Shown: positions 6,171 to 8,459 of the stretch, in pieces | Layout: every line of letters begins with the position of its first letter | Position numbering within the stretch: position 1 is the stretch's first letter | Notes under the pieces: generated by a model | What the model was told of the DNA's origin: nothing | Databases searched by the model: none | What the model saw: the letters and a program-made list of their open reading frames with translations, nothing else | NCBI GenBank assembly: GCA_041635755.1 | Contig: JBFKUL010000121.1 | Span: forward strand, 1 to 8,459 | Direction of reading: 5' to 3' | Length of the DNA stretch: 8,459 nucleotides | Source of the DNA: JBFKUL01 sp041635755 | Lineage (GTDB): Bacteria > Pseudomonadota > Gammaproteobacteria > Burkholderiales > SG8-39 | Position numbers and translations under genes: made by a program

Positions 6171-7622
6171 ATGAAGCCGACGCTGCAGTTCCGGCTCTCG
6201 CAGCACCTCACGCTGACGCCACAGCTGCAGCAGTCCATCCGACTGCTGCAATTGTCCACGGTCGAGCTGAACCAGGAGATCGAGCGTCTTCTCACCGAGA
6301 ACCCGATCCTCGAGCGCGACGAGCCCGAATCCGATGCGGCACGCAGTTCGAGCGAACGCAGCGGCGATGCGAACACGCAGTCTGAGCCCGCGGCCTCGGA
6401 CGAGACACCTGAGGCGACCTCGGCTCCGACCCGCGAGGATGCGCCGCCCGACATGCGCGAAGACTGGGGCTCGGACTTCGGATCCGGCGGGCGAGGTGCG
6501 GAGGACGACGACGACACCGATCGCACTTTTACTGCGCCCGACAGCCCGACGCTGCGCGATCATCTGATGTCGCAGCTCGCACTCACGAATCTCGACGCGC
6601 GCGACCGCACGCTGGTCGGCGTACTGATCGATGCACTGAACGACGACGGCTACCTCACGCAGCCGCTCGAGGAGATCTCGGCGCTGCTGCCGGCCGACGC
6701 TGAAGTTCATCAAGACGAGCTCTCGATTGCGCTGCGCCACCTGCAGAACTTCGAGCCTAGCGGGGTCGGCGCGCGCTCGCCCGGCGAGTGCCTTGCGCTG
6801 CAAATCCGCGGGCTCGGAGAAAGCGGCCCGACCGAGCAACTCGCGCTGACGATCGTCGAGCATCATCTCGAGCTGCTGGCCAGCCGCGACTACGCTCGCC
6901 TGCGCAGTGCCACCGGCGCCAAGGAAGAGCAGCTGCGCGCGGCGCACCTCTTCATTCGCGGGCTCAACCCGCGTCCGGGCGCCTCGTTCGCGCGCGTCGA
7001 GCCACGCTACGTCATTCCCGATGTCGTCGTACGCAAGGTGAAGAATGTCTGGCGAGCCAGTCTGAATGCCGAAGCGATGCCCCGGCTGCGCATCAACCGG
7101 TTGTACGCGGAGCTCGCTGCAGGCGGCCGCAATGCCGGCAAGGCGCTCGCCTCGCAGCTGCAGGAAGCGCGCTGGCTCATCAAGAACGTGCAGCAGCGCT
7201 TCGACACGATCCTGCGCGTCTCGCAGGCGATCGTCGATCGGCAGCGCCACTTCTTCGAGCACGGCGAGGTCGCCATGCGCCCGATGGTGCTGCGCGAGAT
7301 CGCCGAAATCCTCGGCCTGCACGAAAGCACGATCTCGCGCGTCACGACGCAGAAGTACATGGCGACACCACGCGGCACCTTCGAGCTGAAGTATTTTTTC
7401 GGCAGCCACGTCGCCACCGAAACCGGGGGCGCTGCGTCTGCGACCGCGATCCGCGCGCTCATCAAGCAGCTGATTGCCGCCGAGAACGCGCGCGCGCCGC
7501 TCTCGGATTCACGCATCTCGCAAATTCTGGGGCAACAGGGTATCGTAGTGGCGCGGCGCACGATTGCGAAATACCGGGAATTCCTGCACATCCCGCCGGT
7601 CAATCAGCGCAAGAGCCTCTAA
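6171..7622 (+). CDS. rpoN: RNA polymerase sigma-54 factor
   Basis: Directs core RNA polymerase to -24/-12 (GG/GC) promoters, with opening driven by AAA+ enhancer-binding proteins. The 483-residue protein has the complete family layout. The Gln/Leu-rich activator-interacting region I covers about 1-50 (LTLTPQLQQSIRLLQLST at 13-30, then NPILE at 44-48). An acidic low-complexity region II follows (about 51-120, with EDDDD at 111-115). The core-binding domain spans about 125-310. In the DNA-binding domain the helix-turn-helix is at about 375-395 (REIAEILGLHESTISRVT), followed by GTFELKYFF, and the RpoN box ARRTIAKYRE lies at 461-470. Length is normal. The ATG is the first that yields the conserved N-terminus; its Shine-Dalgarno is poor. 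It lies 69 bases downstream of lptB and is followed by hpf, the usual neighbour. Confidence 0.98.
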   Translation: MKPTLQFRLSQHLTLTPQLQQSIRLLQLSTVELNQEIERLLTENPILERDEPESDAARSSSERSGDANTQSEPAASDETPEATSAPTREDAPPDMREDWGSDFGSGGRGAEDDDDTDRTFTAPDSPTLRDHLMSQLALTNLDARDRTLVGVLIDALNDDGYLTQPLEEISALLPADAEVHQDELSIALRHLQNFEPSGVGARSPGECLALQIRGLGESGPTEQLALTIVEHHLELLASRDYARLRSATGAKEEQLRAAHLFIRGLNPRPGASFARVEPRYVIPDVVVRKVKNVWRASLNAEAMPRLRINRLYAELAAGGRNAGKALASQLQEARWLIKNVQQRFDTILRVSQAIVDRQRHFFEHGEVAMRPMVLREIAEILGLHESTISRVTTQKYMATPRGTFELKYFFGSHVATETGGAASATAIRALIKQLIAAENARAPLSDSRISQILGQQGIVVARRTIAKYREFLHIPPVNQRKSL

Positions 7623-7637
7623 GCCGCGCTGCGCGGC
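7623..7637 (+). other. Compact inverted repeat directly after the rpoN stop codon
   Basis: GCCGCGC (7623-7629) and GCGCGGC (7631-7637) are perfect inverted copies separated by one base; in RNA this would fold as a short GC hairpin with a 3-5 base loop. There is no T tract after it, so it is not a standard terminator. It might stabilise the rpoN mRNA 3' end, modulate hpf expression, or be chance. Confidence 0.4.
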
Positions 7638-7664
7638 GAACGGGCGCACCGTCCACCCATCACG

Positions 7665-7670
7665 AAGGAG
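7665..7670 (+). promoter_or_regulatory. Strong Shine-Dalgarno (AAGGAG) of hpf
   Basis: AAGGAG stands six bases before the hpf ATG (7677). It is the best ribosome site in the window and fixes that start. The neighbouring genes have weak sites or rely on overlap, which suggests hpf is translated more strongly. Confidence 0.85.
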
Positions 7671-7676
7671 AGACCG

Positions 7677-8000
7677 ATGAATCTGAACGTGAGCGGTCAC
7701 CATCTCGAGGTCACGCCGGCGATTCGCGAATACGTGCACGCCAAGCTGGAACGCGTCACCCGGCATTTCGACCACGTGATCGACGCCCACGTGATTCTCT
7801 CGGTGGACAAACTGCGCCAGAAGGCCGAAATCACGCTGCACGTGCGCGGCAAGGACTTGCACTGCGCGGCCGAGGACGGCGATCTGTATGCCGCAATCGA
7901 CCGGCTGGTGGACAAGCTCGACCGGCAGGTGCTCAAGCACAAGGGCAAAACCTTCGAAAAACCGCGCGATCCGATCAAGCGCCAAGAGGTCGGTTCGTAG
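7677..8000 (+). CDS. hpf: Ribosome hibernation promoting factor, short form (YhbH/HPF)
   Basis: Binds the 30S decoding region and promotes inactive 100S ribosome dimers in slow-growing cells (with RMF in E. coli). The 107-residue product is a single S30AE/HPF domain of beta-alpha-beta-beta-beta-alpha type: MNLNVSGHHLEVTPAIREYV (1-20), an Arg/Lys-rich first helix (AKLERVTRHF), the AEITLHVRGKDLHC strand region and the acidic-then-basic AEDGDLYAAIDRLVDKLDRQ helix. The lysine-rich end (KHKGKTFEKPRDPIK) suits rRNA contact. It lacks the C-terminal dimerisation domain of long HPF (about 180-200 residues), so this is the short form, slightly longer than in E. coli (95). It follows rpoN by 54 bases, as in many proteobacteria. 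Confidence 0.96.
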   Translation: MNLNVSGHHLEVTPAIREYVHAKLERVTRHFDHVIDAHVILSVDKLRQKAEITLHVRGKDLHCAAEDGDLYAAIDRLVDKLDRQVLKHKGKTFEKPRDPIKRQEVGS

Positions 8001-8109
8001 GCGTGGCCGCGCCGTGGCACGCCAGCGGCCCGGCAGCCTGCGACCCGAGATCTTGCGCATGACAATTCCTTGCGTTGCGGCCCGCGGGCGCGCCGCGCGG
8101 GATCCGACA

Positions 8110-8122
8110 TTGGGCTATAATT
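8110..8122 (+). promoter_or_regulatory. Candidate promoter -10 region (TTGGGCTATAATT) upstream of ptsN
   Basis: A perfect TATAAT (8116-8121) lies in the 210-base gap between hpf and ptsN. No convincing -35 hexamer is found at 16-18 bases upstream. The predicted start at about 8128 would leave a leader of about 80 bases. The 13-mer matches the one before kdsD (2601-2613) at 12 positions. Presence of this element suggests ptsN is transcribed at least partly apart from rpoN-hpf. Confidence 0.5.
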
Positions 8123-8155
8123 CGCGCCCTCTCAGTTCCTCTGCCGCCGGACCAC

Positions 8156-8174
8156 GCTTGCGCGCTTGCGCGCT
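8156..8174 (+). repeat. Short tandem repeat GCTTGCGC in the presumed ptsN leader
   Basis: Two perfect 8-base units (8156-8163 and 8164-8171) plus three bases of a third copy. It lies between the candidate promoter and the ptsN start. No function is evident. Confidence 0.6.
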
Positions 8175-8210
8175 CCATCGCATGACCCGCCAGCCAGCCG
8201 GCCCCGTCGC

Positions 8211-8459
8211 ATGAGCCTCGTCGCCAAACTGCTCCCTCCCGAGAATGTGCTGCTCGATCTGTCTGCATCGAGCAAGAAGCGCCTGTTCGAGCAAGTCGGT
8301 CTGCTGTTCGAAAACAATCAGGGCATCGCGCGCAGCCTCGTCTTCGACAGCCTGTTTGCGCGCGAGCGACTGGGTTCGACCGGCCTGGGTCAGGGCGTCG
8401 CGATTCCGCATGGGCGCATCAAGGGGCTGAAGGATGCGCTTGGCGCGTTCGTGCGTCTG
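8211..8459 (+). CDS. ptsN: PTS nitrogen regulatory EIIA component (EIIA-Ntr), 5' part
   Basis: Phosphorylatable regulator at the end of the nitrogen PTS chain (EI-Ntr to NPr to EIIA-Ntr). In enterobacteria its unphosphorylated form controls K+ uptake (TrkA) and the KdpD sensor. The first 83 codons are present and the window end truncates the gene. The residues LAKLLPPENV-like start (here SLVAKLLPPENVLLDL, 2-17), SKKRLFEQ (21-28), FARERLGSTGLGQG (49-62) and the phosphorylation-site motif AIPHGR with H67 match the PTS EIIA type-2 fold. ATG 8211 gives the conserved N-terminus; the ATG at 8182 is in another frame. No good Shine-Dalgarno is visible. It follows hpf after a 210-base gap with a possible promoter of its own. 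Confidence 0.95.
   Translation, partial: MSLVAKLLPPENVLLDLSASSKKRLFEQVGLLFENNQGIARSLVFDSLFARERLGSTGLGQGVAIPHGRIKGLKDALGAFVRL

Noticed and set aside
5190..7409. Long minus-strand open frame (739 codons) opposite lptA, lptB and rpoN
   Set aside because: It has low-complexity Arg/Ala/Asp composition and no motif, and spans three well-supported genes; an antisense shadow of GC-rich coding DNA.
8000..8023. Inverted repeat GGCGTG/CACGCC after the hpf stop codon as a terminator
   Set aside because: Six-base stem with a 12-base loop and no T tract.
8015..8030. Sigma-54-like site TGGCACG-N4-CGGCC downstream of hpf
   Set aside because: GG and GC are correctly spaced, but the important TT before GC is CG. 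GG-N10-GC is frequent by chance in such GC-rich DNA. A genome-wide sigma-54 matrix score would be needed.

Overview
The window is ordinary chromosomal DNA of a GC-rich proteobacterium, most likely a betaproteobacterium. The evidence is the strongly G/C-rich third codon positions, the gene order kdsD-kdsC-lptC-lptA-lptB-rpoN-hpf-ptsN, and the divergent CPA2-type cation/proton antiporter beside kdsD. Genus cannot be read from the sequence. I see no phage, transposon, CRISPR array, tRNA or rRNA.

Layout. Positions 1-527 hold the 3' part of a prepilin-like gene on the plus strand, closed by a convincing rho-independent terminator (548-578). Converging on it from the other strand is a complete 659-residue CPA2 monovalent cation:proton antiporter (607-2586, minus) with a 13-helix-type transport domain, a TrkA-N/RCK nucleotide-binding domain and a TrkA-C domain. 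A very short divergent region (about 2587-2620) separates it from kdsD.

From 2621 to 8459 all genes run on the plus strand. kdsD (arabinose-5-phosphate isomerase) and kdsC (KDO-8-phosphate phosphatase) make KDO for the LPS inner core. lptC, lptA and lptB encode the inner-membrane bitopic subunit, the periplasmic bridge and the cytoplasmic ATPase of the LPS export machine. kdsC/lptC, lptC/lptA and lptA/lptB each overlap by four bases (ATGA), so the lpt block is one translationally coupled unit. After a 69-base gap come rpoN (sigma-54), hpf (short ribosome hibernation factor with a strong Shine-Dalgarno) and, after a 210-base non-coding gap carrying a good -10 element, the first 83 codons of ptsN (EIIA-Ntr), cut by the window end.

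Together the genes link outer-membrane LPS construction with nitrogen/stress physiology, a widely conserved proteobacterial arrangement. I found no previously undescribed system. The points worth a second look are regulatory or small-scale: the near-leaderless kdsD start with start codons overlapping across strands, a 13-base promoter motif shared by kdsD and ptsN, a candidate rpoN promoter inside lptB, and a repetitive Pro/Asn/Ser tail on LptA.
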